NCBI RefSeq assembly: GCF_027595985.1
Contig: NC_073312.1
Coordinates: forward strand, 6,037,928-6,101,927
DNA from: Sorex araneus
Taxonomy: Eukaryota > Chordata > Mammalia > Eulipotyphla > Soricidae
DNA: 64,000 bases
Direction: 5' to 3'
Part shown: in pieces, positions 1 through 11,368 of the stretch
Layout: every line of letters starts with the position of its first letter
Position numbering within the stretch: position 1 is the first letter of the stretch
Made by a program: the position numbers and the translations under genes
The notes under the pieces: model-generated
Databases searched by the model: none
What the model saw: the letters and a program-made list of their open reading frames with translations, nothing else
Told to the model about the DNA's origin: nothing

Positions 1-350
1 GGCACGTGCGGGGGGAGGAGGCAGCTGGGATAGAGAATGACAGTGGGAGTCGGAAATGGTCACTGCATGACAACTGCGTGCGGAAAGTGGGTAAAGGGAC
101 AAGTGGGTTGTTGAGTACCTGTGTCGCAAGCCGTAACGCCCAGAAGGAGAGGCGGCAGGCTGGGGCGGGGCCAGGGAGGTAGGAACGAGGTGGCAGGAGA
201 GAAACTGGGGTCATCGGTGGTGGGAAACATACACTGGTAAAGGGACTGGTGATGGAACATTGCACGGCTGAAACCCAATCGTGAACAACTTTGTCAGCGT
301 GTGTCTCACTGCGATTCAATAAAAAATGGTGGGCAAAAAAAAAAAAAAAA
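1..350 (+). mobile_element. L1 LINE 3' end (5'-truncated)
   Basis: The stretch ends in an AATAAA (318-323) and a pure A tail (335-350), as a retroposed 3' end should. Its reverse complement resembles two other copies in this window (36,950-37,150 and 59,597-59,920), sharing the 'accagtgt...ccaccacc' core. The copy at 36,950 is joined to recognisable L1 ORF2 sequence, which identifies the family. Only 3' UTR is visible here. The element may begin left of the window. Confidence 0.75.
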
Positions 351-1077
351 CCGTGGGCAGGCGTCTTTCTGGGGCGGTGGGGGGAGGCCTGAAGACTCTC
401 AAATAACAACAGGATCCACAGGTGGGATAGAATAGGCTTTTCTGGACTCTGAGGATCTTTCTAGAAGGGAGAGTCCCACCCGTGTCCCAGCCCCCTCTGC
501 TCTGGGTCCAACACTCACTTCTGTTGCCGCCGTCTCTCCAGAGCCTGCCCTTCCGCCCCCGGGGGCTCCCCGCCCCTGGTTCTCCTCCCCAGAGCCCCTG
601 TTCTCACTCAGAACCCCACACCCCGCGTGGCTGGCTCTTCCCAAGGCTGTGCAAGCTCTGGTTCTGGAATCTGTGGGGGTCTGCAGTGGTGGTCTGCAGC
701 TTCCTGCACCCCTCGGAGTCAGAGGCTCAGGTGCAGAGCAGGACCCTGCCCCCTCGAACAAGTCCCAAATAGCCACACAAAATTTGACCACAAAGTTAGG
801 AAGACCCACCCGTGGCCCGGGGCCCACCCTATGCGAGGTGACTGTATCTCGCTTCTGACTTTCCTTCTCCCCTACCAGGAACTCAGAGGCTGCCTTTGGG
901 GCAAATGCAGTGACCTAGTAGTGCATTCCAGGTCAGCCCCACGCCCGGCACAGGGTAGCCTGGCAAGGGATGTGAAGGTGCTGCCCGCCCCTTGCCAACA
1001 TAGACAGTGCCTTGGACATAGAGGTACCTCTTGTCCGTTGGCAGATATGACTTTCTATTATTGACCAGCCAAACCAA

Positions 1078-1222
1078 GGGATGGATGGATGGATGGATGG
1101 ATGGATGGATGGATGGATGGATGGATGGATGGATGGATGGAAGGGTGGGTGGGTGGATGGATGGATGGATGGATGGGTGGGTGGGTGGATGGATGGGTGG
1201 ATGGATGGATGGATGGGTGGAC
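1078..1222. repeat. (ATGG)n microsatellite
   Basis: Near-perfect tetranucleotide tandem ggat/ggtg over about 145 bp, decaying into degenerate copies up to about 1290. It gives an open frame reading Gly-Trp-Met-Asp repeats, which is not a gene. Confidence 0.95.
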
Positions 1223-1315
1223 TGTCTAGATGAATGGAAGGCAGATGGATGGCAGTTAGGTGGATAGACGAATGCGTGGTCGATGGGTGAATGGATTAAT
1301 GGACAAATGAGAATT

Positions 1316-1503
1316 GTTTTTGTTTTGTTTTTTATTTTTTTGCTTTTTGGGTCACACCTGGCGATGCACAGGGGTCACTCCTGGCTCTGCACTCAGGAAT
1401 CACTCCTGTCGGTGCTCAGGGGACCATATGGGGTGCTGGGAATTGAACCCGGGTCAGCCACGTGCAAGGCCAACGCCCTCCCCGCCGTGCTGTCGCTCCG
1501 GCC
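1316..1503 (-). mobile_element. SOR-type SINE
   Basis: Complete element read on the minus strand: T-rich run (its A tail), then 'tttttgggtcacacctgg', the 'ctggctctgcactcagg' body, the inverted B box 'gaattgaacccgggtc', and the head ending 'tcgctccggccc'. Confidence 0.9.
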
Positions 1504-2060
1504 CATGGACCAATGAGCATCTGCTGCAGGAAGGAATCAGGGTGAGTGGCCTAAGCACTGCGTTAAACCACGGAGACAGTCACGCGTGAGCGCAGGAGCA
1601 GGGGCGGGAGGGAGTGACTCACCGAGGGGCGATGGGCTCGGGACAGAGTAAATGACTGTTCCCCTTTGACCCCAGACTCGGTGCTCCTCCCTGGCACTGG
1701 CTGGCACCTGAGGAACGAGTAAAGGTCGCCTCGAGGGTCGGCCCTCCGTGGCCCGCCCAGCGGCCAGGGAAACCCGCTCCTGAGGGAAGAGTATCTAACC
1801 TCTCGGAAAGCACCTTTGCACCTCGCCGTGACAACAGCGACCGTCTGGGGCTGCGAGGCCCAGGGGTGGTGCCCGCGGGGCGGGCGGTGGCAGGCCGGGG
1901 ACAGTGGGCGGCCAGCCCTGACTCCCTCCGGGGGAGGGGCCGCCCTGACCGCCGCACTGGAAAGGCTGCAGCTGGCGTCGGCGAGGTGGGCTGGAAGCCC
2001 CTGGGCCTGGGAGGAGACGGGCACAGCCTCTGCTGCTGGTGAGCTGGTGGCCAGAGATAG

Positions 2061-2061
<1 letters not shown>

Positions 2062-2097
<36 letters not shown>

Positions 2098-2724
2098 ACA
2101 CATACACATACACATACACAGGCACACACAAATCCACACATATATACGCACACACATCCACAACATCCACACATATAAATGCACACATAAACACACATAT
2201 ACATGTACACACATACACACATACATACACACATATACACATACGCACATACATGCACACACATACACATATACACATACACACATACATGCACACACAT
2301 ACACACGTATACGCACATCCACACATCCACACACATAAGCACACACATACATACACGCACACATACATACACATACATGCGCACAAACACACATACACAG
2401 GCACACACAAATCCACACATATATACACACACACATCCACAACATCCACACATATAAATGCACACATAAACACACATATACATGTACACACATACATACA
2501 CATACACACATACATACACACATATACACATACGCACATACATGCACACACATACACATATACACATACACACATACATGCACACACATCCACACGTATA
2601 CGCACATCCACACATCCACACACATAAGCACACACATACATACACGCACACATACATACACATACATGCGCACAAACACACATACACACGCACACACACG
2701 TACATACACATGCACACACACACA
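2062..2724. repeat. Complex AC-rich repeat with ~279-bp internal duplication
   Basis: The region consists of (CA)n, (CATA)n and (ACACAT)n. The block starting 'ggcacacacaaatccacaca' at 2121 recurs at 2400, an offset of 279 bp, and the following 280 bases are nearly identical. The array therefore grew by duplicating a composite unit as well as by slippage. Long Cys-Val or His-Thr open frames here are artefacts. Confidence 0.9.
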
Positions 2725-2968
2725 GCATCATCCGGGCAGCAGATAACCGTGACAGCTCCCACCTCTCCTAGCCCTCCCGGACGCACCGGGCAGCCAGTGG
2801 CAGCTGCCAGGCTCCGCGGAGAGACTGAACAGAGACCGAGGGGAAACAGAGGCTGGGGAGGGGCTTGGCAGGAAGGTGCTCGCCCTGCCCACGGCGTCCA
2901 TCCCGCCTGCGCCTGCTCCCCCGAGCCTGCAGGAGTGAGGTCTGAGCACCGCCAGGTGTGGCCCCCAA

Positions 2969-3034
2969 CACACACACGCACACACGCACGCATGCACGCA
3001 CACACACACGCACACACAAACACACACACACATG
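2969..3034. repeat. (CA)n microsatellite
   Basis: Interrupted CA/CG dinucleotide run of about 65 bp with 'cgcacgcatgcacgca' interruptions. Confidence 0.85.
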
Positions 3035-3208
3035 CAAAACTGGCCCCAAATCTCTCGGCCCTCCAGCACTGCAGCCTCCGTGTGAAGCTGAGCCCCGGAG
3101 GCCGAGCTCCGGCCTTGAACCCGCGCAGGCCCTGCAGGGTCCCCAGCCGCCATTCCCGCCCCCGCCCCTCCCGCCGCCTCTTCGCATCTTCCCTTGGCCC
3201 CGTGTGGT

Positions 3209-3396
3209 TTTTTGTGTATGCAGGGGGGTGGGTGGAGGGTGGGTCACACCAGTGGTGCTCGGGGCTTGCTCCCGATTCTGTGCTCACTCCTGGTGGGGCC
3301 ACCCAGATGGGGTGCCGGGATCGAACCTGAGTGCCCACGTGCAGCACGACTGCCTCATCTACCTGTCCCTGCTCTGACCCGCTGTCTCTCCCGGCC
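3209..3396 (-). mobile_element. SOR-type SINE, diverged
   Basis: Recognisable minus-strand landmarks are 'gggtgggtcacacc', 'agtggtgctcggggcttgctcc', 'ggtgccgggatcgaacctgag' and a degraded head. Several short insertions mark it as an older copy. Confidence 0.7.
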
Positions 3397-3424
3397 CGCC
3401 CCTTGGTTTGTTCCAACTCTTACT

Positions 3425-3648
3425 TTAAAACAACCCCAGGACTGCAGCCCCGGCTCTGCGTGCTGGGACAGAGGTGTTGCCTACAGGAGCCCCGGGTTCG
3501 ATCCCTGGCACATCATGGTCCCAAATACCTCTGGGGGCACCTCGTATGGTCCCCCGAGCCTCACACAGAGATCCCTGAGTGCTGAGCCGGGATAAGCCCT
3601 GAGCACCTCTGGGTGTAGACCAAAAAACCAAACCAAAAAAAAAAAAAA
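3425..3648 (+). mobile_element. SOR-type SINE, diverged
   Basis: Plus-strand copy with B box 'gggttcgatccctgg', body 'atccctgagtgctgagccgg', end 'ctctgggtgtagaccaaa' and an A tail. It holds two versions of the 'ggtccc' segment, suggesting a small internal duplication. Confidence 0.75.
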
Positions 3649-4087
3649 GTCCACGCTATATATAGAAAGTGAAAATCAGCCCTAACGTGCCCCTTTCAGT
3701 GATAGTCGTTCCCCATACCTGCCTTACCCAGAGACACCCAGAGGTAAAGCCACGTGGTTTTCCAGCATGACGTTATGCTCTGCGCACTTGCTTCCAGAAA
3801 CGTTTTGCCGAAGTGGACAGGCTCACCTGTGCGTGCATGCACGCGTCACCTTCAAGCGTCAGAGCATTAATCCCCACAAAGCTCTCTCCGGGCTGGTATC
3901 TGCCTGGTTTACCTCATCTTTGAGTGTCCTTGGACTCTTCCTCATCCCAACATCCTTAGCCCCAAGAGACCCCTACCTCGCGCCACCTCGAGGGAATTCT
4001 GCCCTCTGGAGACAGTACCCTGTGGGAGTAGCCCTATGACTAAACATTTGTGGCGCCTCACCACAAACGTTTAGTCACCTCGCTGCC

Positions 4088-4196
4088 CGAATTGCTGTGT
4101 TGAAATCTGGACTCAAGGTGTGGCCTCTGAGCCGCGATTAGGTCACGAGGGTAGAGCCCTCCTGCGTGCAGTGAATGAATGCCCTTCCAGAGGGTG
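4088..4196 (+). mobile_element. ERVL-MaLR LTR fragment (MLT1/MST-like)
   Basis: The order of 'gttgaaatc', 'tcaaggtgtggcctctga', 'gattaggtcacgagggtaga', 'gccctcctg' and 'atgcccttccagag' follows the middle of MLT1/MST-type solitary LTRs as I know them. These are old mammalian-apparent LTR retrotransposon relics. Only this internal piece is left and no protein-coding part is present. Confidence 0.65.
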
Positions 4197-4356
4197 TCGG
4201 AGCACTAGCCCAGCACGTAAGGGGCTTGTGCTGGATGCAGCTGATCCGGGTTCGATCCCCAGCACCACATACGGTCCCCTGAGCCCCGGTGGGAGTGACC
4301 CCTGCGTACAGGGGTGAGTGCTGGGCACTGCTGGGTGTGGCCCCCACACTGAGCAA
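4197..4356 (+). mobile_element. SOR-type SINE, diverged
   Basis: The copy has 'gatccgggttcgatccccag', 'ggtcccctgagcc' and 'gctgggtgtggccccc' in the correct order. It directly follows the LTR fragment. Confidence 0.7.
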
Positions 4357-5117
4357 ACACTGAAACAGAGCAGTGTCCTGGCCACCCTCTTGCCCTTTGC
4401 ACCAGGAGAGGCGCCGGAGGGCTTCTTCCCGGAGCCCCGACCTGACCTTCAGCCTCTAGAAGCACCAGGAAGAAACGGATGCAAATTCTCCAGCCTCCGG
4501 GGCTCTCACTGATGCCCCAGCGGCAGCAGAAACCGTAGCCCGGGGCTGCCGGAGCCAGCCGCTGCCCTCCTTGTCAGTGCTCCTCCCTCCCGTCCCAAGC
4601 AGCCAGCCCTGTCCGTCGGGTGCTATCGGGCGGGCACCTGCACCAACGAAAACACAGTCTGGTCCAGACAGGGTCTTCCTGGCCGAGATCCTCAGGGCCC
4701 AGGTACAGAGAGTCTCAGCCGTGGGGTGACGCTAGGCCCTTTTGTCCCCGAGGCAACCCCTCGGTGTGCAATCCCACGAGCCAGGTGGTCGAGACTCTGG
4801 CCCCCCAGCCCCACAGGCAGTTCCTAGAAGGCCAAACTGGAATCAAGCAGCAACAAGCCGTTTGCTTCCCTTTCCCACGCTGGCTTCTCCTCTTGCCTTT
4901 TGCGTTTGAGCCAGCAATGTCTCAGGTGCGGTCTCTCACCCCCCCGGCTGGCAAATGCCGCCTCACGCTTCATTATTTTAGCTACTCGCATGGGCTGAGG
5001 GACAGCCAAGCGTCCTTGCTGCTTCTCAGTCATCTCTGAGTTCAGAGAATTGGTGAGTTCAGTGCTTGCCTCTCCCCGTTTGCCTCCTCCGGCTGTAGTG
5101 TGTGATTCGTGATTTAC

Positions 5118-5278
5118 CGGGCCGGGACCATAGCAGCATGGACAGGGCACCTGCCCTGCACATGGCCAAGCTGAGTTCCCTCCCTGACACCTCCGGGGGG
5201 GTCCCCCAAGGCTGCCAGAAGTGATCCCTGAGGGCAGAACTTACTTGTACCTGCCCCTAACAAAAAAACCACAAAACC
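5118..5278 (+). mobile_element. SOR-type SINE, old
   Basis: Degraded copy: 'agggcacctgccctgcacat', then 'gggggtcccccaaggctgcc', 'agtgatccctgagggcagaa' and an A-rich tail with C interruptions. The B box is largely lost. Confidence 0.55.
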
Positions 5279-5697
5279 TCTGCTTTTCCCGCTTCAGTGA
5301 CCTTGTTCCACTTCAGTGACCTGGCTGTGCTTCCCTCGATGGCACCGCGGTCACAGTCCTGTGCTTCACACAGTCTCTCTCGCACTGTGGCCCGGTGCAT
5401 GGCTGAGCACCACGCCACGGTGCAACCTTGCCCCCCCACCCCCCCCACAACGCTGGCGTGTCGTGCTGAGCGCGAGTCAGGCAGGGTTAGCAGCCTGGCG
5501 TGGCTCTGGGGGCACCGTCTTGGCTGATGTGCTCAGACACCTTTGCCGTCTGCGCTCAGCCTGCCTCTGAAGCCTCCTGTTCCCCGGCGTGAGGCCTGCC
5601 TGCTGTGCTTCCTTAGCAAACTTCTGCTGAAACATCGGCCGTGCGCAGCTTTCCCTTCCCTCTGGAAGGGCACTGTTTCTGCCTGTAGAAGTTGTGT

Positions 5698-5876
5698 TTT
5701 TTTTTTTTTTCTCTTGGTTTGGGGGCCACACCCAGTGCTGCCCAGGGCTTCCTCCTCCTGACTCTGTGCTCAGGGATCACTCCTGGTGGGGCTCCGAGGA
5801 TCAAATAAAGTGCCGGGAATGGAAATGGGGTGTGTCAGGCAAGTGCCTTGACGCCTGACCTACGTCTGGGGCCCTC
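5698..5876 (-). mobile_element. SOR-type SINE, diverged
   Basis: T run at 5698-5710, then 'gggggccacacccagtgctg', 'ctgtgctcagggatcactcc', 'gtgccgggaatgg' and a head remnant 'ctacgtctggggccc'. Confidence 0.75.
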
Positions 5877-6000
5877 AGCCTGCAGAATTCTCGGCTGGTT
5901 CTCGATAAAGTGGCACGCCTCTTCATGACAAACAGACTGTCATTCGAATGGCATTTTCCCTGAAGGGAACACAGCCTTCAAGATAATAATCTGGCTCTTT

Positions 6001-6180
6001 GGGGGCTGGAGTGATAGCACAGTGGGTAGGGTGCTTGCCTTGCACGCGCCAACCCGGGTTCGATTCCCAGCATCCCATAGGGTCCCCTGAGCACCGCCAG
6101 GAGTAATTCCTGAGTGCAGAGCCAGGAGGAACCCCTGTGCATCGCCCGGTGTGACCCAAAAAAGAAAAAATAAATAAATA
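6001..6180 (+). mobile_element. SOR-type SINE, full length with target-site duplication
   Basis: Full element from 'ggggctggagtgatagcac' through 'ggttcgattcccagcatccc' to 'gtgacccaaaaaagaaaa' and an (AAAT)n tail. The 20-bp direct repeat 'aagataataatctggctctt' (5980-5999) recurs with one mismatch at 6181-6200. This shows a fairly recent target-primed insertion. Confidence 0.95.
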
Positions 6181-6572
6181 AAGATAACAATCTGGCTCTT
6201 CCGAGCTCTTTTTACTTATCTTTCAGTCTTCAGAAATTAACTCTGCAGTGACTAGGCATGACCCACTGTGGGCGGAACTGGGGGAGATCTCCGGGGAGTC
6301 GGGGATGGGGCAGGGTCAGCTGCACGTGAGGCAAGCGCCTTAATCCGTGCATTTCCTCTCTGACCCCTTAGTCAGACATTCTTTTAGTGCATTTTGTTCT
6401 TACCCTCTGGAACGCTTATGACATACTTTGTATTGGGTCATTTTATCTTCTGGTCGACTTTCCTCTTCTGTTCAAATTAGTTTGCATGTTTCCATCTCCA
6501 GAGTCACATTTTTACCTCTCGGGCTTTTCCATTGTTCTGTAGTATCTACCTGTGGAGTTTTTCATTTGTTTT

Positions 6573-6716
6573 GTTTTTTGGGAGGGCCACACTCGGCGGT
6601 GGTCAGGAATCACTGCTGGTAGGTTCAGAGGGACCACAGGTAGTGCTGGGATCAAACCCGGGTCAGCCACGCGCAAGGCAAGTGCCCTGCTCACCGTACC
6701 ACGGCTCCATGCCCGG
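6573..6716 (-). mobile_element. SOR-type SINE, diverged
   Basis: Minus-strand landmarks 'gggagggccacactcggcgg', 'gtgctgggatcaaacccggg' and 'acgcgcaaggcaagtgccc'. The head is truncated. Confidence 0.8.
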
Positions 6717-6943
6717 CCTGTGGAAGTCTTATTCGGTTATTATTAGGTACAGGCCTAAAACATTTCCGTTTGATCTTTCTTTGAATCTTCTATTTCATCT
6801 CCTGGATGCTGGGAATTCCAAGTCCTTATTTATTTGTTTCCTGCCAGTTTGCAGCTGTTGCGTGGTCAGATGGTCGCCTTAAACTCCTCAGGCGATCAAT
6901 CATTCTAAATCAGTGTCACCTCAGTGATATCTATTAATGGCTT

Positions 6944-7122
6944 TTTTTTTTTTTAAGTTTTGTGGTCACATCCGGCAATGCTAAGGGGTTCCTTTTGGCT
7001 CTGCACTCAGGAATTACTCCTGGTGGTGCTCGGGGGACCATATAGGATGCTGGGGATCAAACCGGGGTCAGCTGTGTGTAAGGCAAGTGCCCTACCCACT
7101 GTCCTATCTCTCTGGCCCCTGG
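6944..7122 (-). mobile_element. SOR-type SINE
   Basis: The copy runs from a T tract through 'ggtcacatccggcaatgc' and 'ggatcaaaccggggtcagc' to 'ctatctctctggcccc'. It lies directly beside another copy of the same orientation. Confidence 0.88.
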
Positions 7123-7129
7123 TGGTCTT

Positions 7130-7330
7130 TTTTTTTTTTGCTTTTTTTTTTCTTGTTGTTTTTTGGGTCACACCCAGCAATGCTCAAGGGTTACTCCTGG
7201 CTTTGCACTCAGGAATTACTCCTGGCGGTGCTTGGGGGACCATATGGGATGCCGGGAATCGAACCCGGGTCGGCCGCGTGCAAGGCAAACGCCCTACCAG
7301 CTGTGGTATCGCCCCGCCCCCCCTTTTTTT
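7130..7330 (-). mobile_element. SOR-type SINE
   Basis: The copy runs from 'tttttgggtcacacccagca' through 'gccgggaatcgaacccgggt' to 'tatcgccccgcccccc', with an interrupted T tail (7130-7162). It is less diverged than its neighbour to the left. Confidence 0.92.
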
Positions 7331-8164
7331 TTTAATTCAAGTTGGGTCCTTCTTGATTCTGGGGCTGATCGCTGATTTTTGATCGAACTCTGGACACTTG
7401 GGGATCATCCCATAAGCTTCGGGGTCCGGCTTACACTTGTGTTTGATCGTACGGGCTCGGGGCTGGAATCCCAGGGTCTGCATTTTGCCCAGGCGGACAC
7501 CAGGGCAGGCCACTCCCTGTCCTCACTGGTTCTCCACTCGGCCTCAGCCCATACGATCCTCCCCGGGAGCACCGGGGTGCTCCCCGCACACTCGCCATTG
7601 CCTGGGGGTGGGGGCGGCAGCTGGGGTGAGGGCCCCGGTTCCTGCTGAACTCTGGCCGGAAGTCCCCGCTCGCCACCCGGCCTTCTCGGACCCCACCCAG
7701 GCTGGGAAGGGGAGCGGCAGCTGGTGGTTTCCAGACGGCGGCGGAAGTGCGGGCTACGGGCGCCGCGGGGCAGCCGGGCTTGTACCTGCACGTGCCGCCC
7801 TCCCGCCCGGCCTGTTCTGACAACGCCTCGATCCTCCCAGCCCCCCCCACCCCCGTTCCTCCTGCACCAGCTGCGGACTTCTCCGGGGTGTCCATGGAGG
7901 GGTGCAGACCGGCCTCGTGCCGCCTGCCTGCCCTGCTGCCCCGCTGGCCTTCCAGGGCCGACTCCGCCCGCCCGCCCGCCCGCCCGCCGGTGTGTCTGAG
8001 CCGCCTGTTCAGTCCGGAGATAAGAGGGTCAGCAGCCGCAGCGGGGGTCCGAGCCTCGCTCCCCAGACTCCCAGCCTGGGAAGCCTGGGAGGAGGGGCTT
8101 GGCGGGGAGCAGCCGAGAAGCCCCCAAGGCCCTAAGACAGCAGCTCAGTGGGGCTGGAGGGCGC

Positions 8165-8330
8165 GCGTGGGGGTGAAGGCGCGGGCCTGGCCTGCCGTCA
8201 CCCCCAGCCTGACCCCCGGCACCCGACACCCTCCCCAGAGCCCTGCCAGGAGCCATCCCTGAGTGCACCTGGGAGAAAGCCCCGAGCACTGCCGAGTGTG
8301 GCTCAGAAACAAGAACCAAGAACTGACCGT
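8165..8330 (+). mobile_element. SOR-like SINE remnant
   Basis: Only the distal half is clear: 'ccctgccaggagccatccct', 'gagtgcacctgggagaaagc' and 'cactgccgagtgtggctca'. The head is too degraded to place. Confidence 0.5.
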
Positions 8331-8749
8331 TGCCCCCACCCCCAGCGGGGCAGTAGGTCCTGGACATCATCAGACCCTCCCCCCGCCCCCCCACTCCCGG
8401 GCTGGTGGGCGAAGGCCTCTCCTCGGCTTCCTCCGACCCTCCCTGTGGACACACGATCTCCTTGGGGGCTTCTCCGGGTGACAACACGGTGCCGTGAAGC
8501 CCCTTGTGTGTCTGATGTAGCTATAAAGGTCCGAGGAGGCCCGCTGCCCCGTGGGGAGGCATGGACAGTCGAGTTTCTCTGGTTGTGGTGAGTGGACGTT
8601 GGTCCTCACCAGCCGGCCCCACTCCCGAAGGGCCCCAGAGATCACATGACCTGGGCTCCCCTGTCCCCCTCTGCCCCCTCCCTGCAGGGCCGGCCACAGG
8701 GAGACCGGAGCCCCGCGGGCCTGCTCGGAAGGGAAGGACAGGGCGCTCT

Positions 8750-9040
8750 CCCAGGGCTTCTAGGAGGTGCTGGGGATCAAACCCCGGCCCAGTGCCTGAA
8801 GGCGAGCACCTTCCCCGGCGAGCACCTTCCCCGGTGCACCCGCTCTCTGGCCCCGGGTCCCACCCCCTGAGAGAAAGCACTTTCCCCCGAGACACAGTGA
8901 TAAGGCTCTCGCCTCGCCTGAGGCCATTCCTGCTCATTCCTCAACAGCACACAGCTGTCCCCGAGCCCTGCCGGCAGTGACCCCGGAGCACAGAGCCGGG
9001 AGGCAGCCCCGAGTGCAGCCGGGAGTGGCTGCGAGCCTCC
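8750..9040. mobile_element. Two SOR-like SINE remnants in opposite orientation
   Basis: The first (8750-8855, minus) keeps 'aggtgctggggatcaaaccc' and a head remnant. The second (8890-9040, plus) keeps 'cagtgataaggctctcgcct', 'ccctgccggcagtgacc' and 'agagccgggaggcagcccc'. Both are old and partial. Confidence 0.5.
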
Positions 9041-9085
9041 CAATATTTTTATTTATTTTTTTAATTTATTATTATTATTATTATT

Positions 9086-9253
9086 TTTGGTTTTTGGGTC
9101 ACACCCGGCGATGCACAGGGGTTACTCCTGGCTCTTCACTCTGGAATTACCCCTGGCGGTGCTCAGGGGACCATATGGGATGCTGGGATTCGAACCCGGG
9201 TCGGCCGCGTGCAAGGCAAACGCCCTCCCCACTGGGCTATCGCTCCAGCCCCA
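9086..9253 (-). mobile_element. SOR-type SINE
   Basis: Intact minus-strand copy from 'tttttgggtcacacccggcg' to 'tatcgctccagcccc', preceded by an (ATT)n-rich tail at 9050-9085. Confidence 0.93.
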
Positions 9254-9279
9254 GCCTCCCAATATTTTTAAAGGGATTT

Positions 9280-9454
9280 TTTTTTTTTTCTTTTTGGGTC
9301 ACACCCGGCGATGCACAGGGGTTACTCCTGGCTCTGCACTCAGGAATTACCCCTGGCTGTGCTCAGGGGACCATATGGGATGCTGGGATTTGAACCCGGG
9401 TCGGCCGAGTGCAAGGCAAACGCCCTACCCGCTGTGCTATCGCTCCAGCCCCCT
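9280..9454 (-). mobile_element. SOR-type SINE with duplicated flank
   Basis: Intact minus-strand copy, nearly identical to its left neighbour. The flanking sequence 'ttttaaagggatttttt' is present on both sides (about 9267 and 9455), consistent with a target-site duplication. Confidence 0.93.
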
Positions 9455-9525
9455 TTTAAAGGGATTTTTTCGATATTTTTTCCTATGTAATTCTATGCAC
9501 TTTTGGGACACTGAGCACAGTCCTT

Positions 9526-9594
9526 TTGTTGTTGTTGTTTGGTTTGTTAGTTTGTTTGGAGTCACACCCAGTAGTGCTCAGGGCTTATTTCTGC
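9526..9594 (-). mobile_element. SOR-type SINE fragment cut by (CA)n
   Basis: A tail and first 45 bp of a minus-strand copy ('gagtcacacccagtagtgct', 'cagggcttatttctgc') stop abruptly where the CA array begins. The rest of the element is missing. Confidence 0.65.
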
Positions 9595-9871
9595 ACACAC
9601 ACACACTCACACACCCGTACACACACACATACTCACATACGTGCACACACACCCCATTCACATACACATACATACATACACACTCACACACACTTACACA
9701 CATACACACACATACACACACTCACACACCCATATACACATATACATACATACACGTACACACACCCCATTCACATACACATACATACATACACACTCAC
9801 ACACACACCCATACACACACATACACACCCATACACACACACATACACACTCACACACCCATACACACACT
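9592..9871. repeat. (CA)n / (CATA)n array
   Basis: The array includes a repeated block: 'cacaccccattcacatacac' occurs twice (about 9647 and 9763), an offset of about 116 bp. As at 2.1-2.7 kb, a composite unit was duplicated. Confidence 0.9.
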
Positions 9872-10019
9872 CGGGGCCCATCTGCCAAGGCTGTGGGCTC
9901 ACGGAGGTCACACAGGAATCTAGGGGGAGGCCTGGGTCTGCGGTGAACAGCCGGAACAAACAGCCTTTAGCCACGAAGGGCTGAAAGCTGAAGGCCTGAG
10001 TGACAGTAGCAACTTTCTG

Positions 10020-10166
10020 GTTTCTGTTGTTTGGGGATCACACCCGGTGGTGTAAGGGCTACTCCTGCCTTGGTGCTCAGGGGTTGCTCCAGGTGGTGCC
10101 GGGGGTTGGAGCCGGGCTCTGCAGGACGTCAGGGGGTGCGGGCCCCTGTGCGCTCTCTCCAGTCCA
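10020..10166 (-). mobile_element. SOR-type SINE, diverged
   Basis: Landmarks are 'ggggatcacacccggtggtg', 'ggtgctcaggggttgctcc', 'gtgccgggggttggagccgg' and a short head. Confidence 0.7.
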
Positions 10167-10173
10167 GCAAGAG

Positions 10174-10349
10174 TATTTTGTGTCTGTTTGGGGGCCACAC
10201 CCGATGGAACTCAGGCCTCACTCCTGGCTCTGCACTCGGGGGTCACTCCTGGCAGGTCGAGGGACCATGTGGGGTGCCGGGGATCGAACCCAGCTCGGCT
10301 GCATACGAGGCAAACGCCCTCCCCGCTGTCCTGCGGCTCCGTCCCCAGC
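10174..10349 (-). mobile_element. SOR-type SINE
   Basis: Landmarks are 'gggggccacacccgatgg', 'ctctgcactcgggggtcact', 'ccggggatcgaacccagctc' and 'gcggctccgtcccc'. Complete but moderately diverged. Confidence 0.85.
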
Positions 10350-11173
10350 GAGAGTCGCTTAACCCCACCAGACTGTGTTTGGGCCTGACTCGGCTTGAAC
10401 CCGGGCCCTCCTGCTGTGCCTCTCAGCCACCCCGTGCTTCCCAAGAGCTGTGGCACAGAGAGGGAGAGGCGGGCACAGCGCCGGGCTGGGCTGCCAAGCT
10501 TCTCTGAGGCTGCCTCCTCCTCCGACACGGCCTGCCTCACTCCCCTCTGCCTCCGACTCCCCTGTTTCTTCGGGACAAATGTGCTCCTGCAAGGGCAGAG
10601 CTGTGCTTCCGTGGACCCAGCACGTCCTGCGTGTGCTCCCATGCCCGTGCCGTCTCCCCTGCCCCCAGAGCCCCCGGCACACTCAGAGGCACACCCTGAC
10701 CGGCCCCCCGTCTGAGCACAGCGACAAACCCCGAACCTCCGGCCCCTCTCACTCCAAAGCCACCTGGGTGGGGCGGGAGCAGCGGTGAATCACAGTGAGT
10801 AAGTCCCGCTGCGGGCTGGGCTGGCTCGGGGATTAGGTGCAGGTGGGGTGGGGGCGGGGGGGCATCAGCTGACGGTGTGGCCCGGGAGGAGGGCGGGGTG
10901 AGCCCGCAGAGCCGCCCCGCAGGCTGATCCCGGGGAGCCTGGAACCTTTGGCACCGGAAGCACAGCCCCCGGCCCCAGAGCCCCTGCAAACGACTCAAAT
11001 CAGGAGAGAGAGAGACAAGAGACAGAGAGACGGCGACAGAGACAGAGACATAAAGGCCCAAAATATTAGCTCCAAAATAAGTCAGTGGCAAGACTGGAAT
11101 GAATGTTTATATCCACTAATATGCACTATTTCATCAATATCTTTGTTCAATTTTCATGACCTTGAAAATGACA

Positions 11174-11357
11174 GGGGGAGGGGGTTGGAGCCACAGCACA
11201 GTGGCGGGGGCGGGGGCGCTTGCCTCGCGTGCAGACCACCCGGGGTTTAATCCCCCTCATCCCACATGGTTCCCTGAGCATCGCCGGGAGTAATTCCTGA
11301 GCACGTAGACAGAAGCAAGCCCTGAGCATCGCCAGGTATGCCCGACCCCCCCAAAAA
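11174..11357 (+). mobile_element. SOR-type SINE
   Basis: First of four same-strand copies in a row. The landmarks are 'ggttggagccacagcacagt', 'gagcatcgccgggagtaatt', 'catcgccaggtatgcccgac' and an A tail. Confidence 0.8.
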
Positions 11358-11368
11358 AGACGAGGATG

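Noticed and set aside
1563-3416. A 617-codon minus-strand frame rich in Cys-Val
   Set aside because: Consists mostly of (GT)n microsatellite translation fused to GC-rich flanks; no domain, no splice structure.
6001-6070. tRNA-gene-like B box 'ggttcgattcc' here and in dozens of other places
   Set aside because: Each belongs to a SOR SINE. No cloverleaf with acceptor stem and anticodon arm could be drawn, so none is called a tRNA gene.
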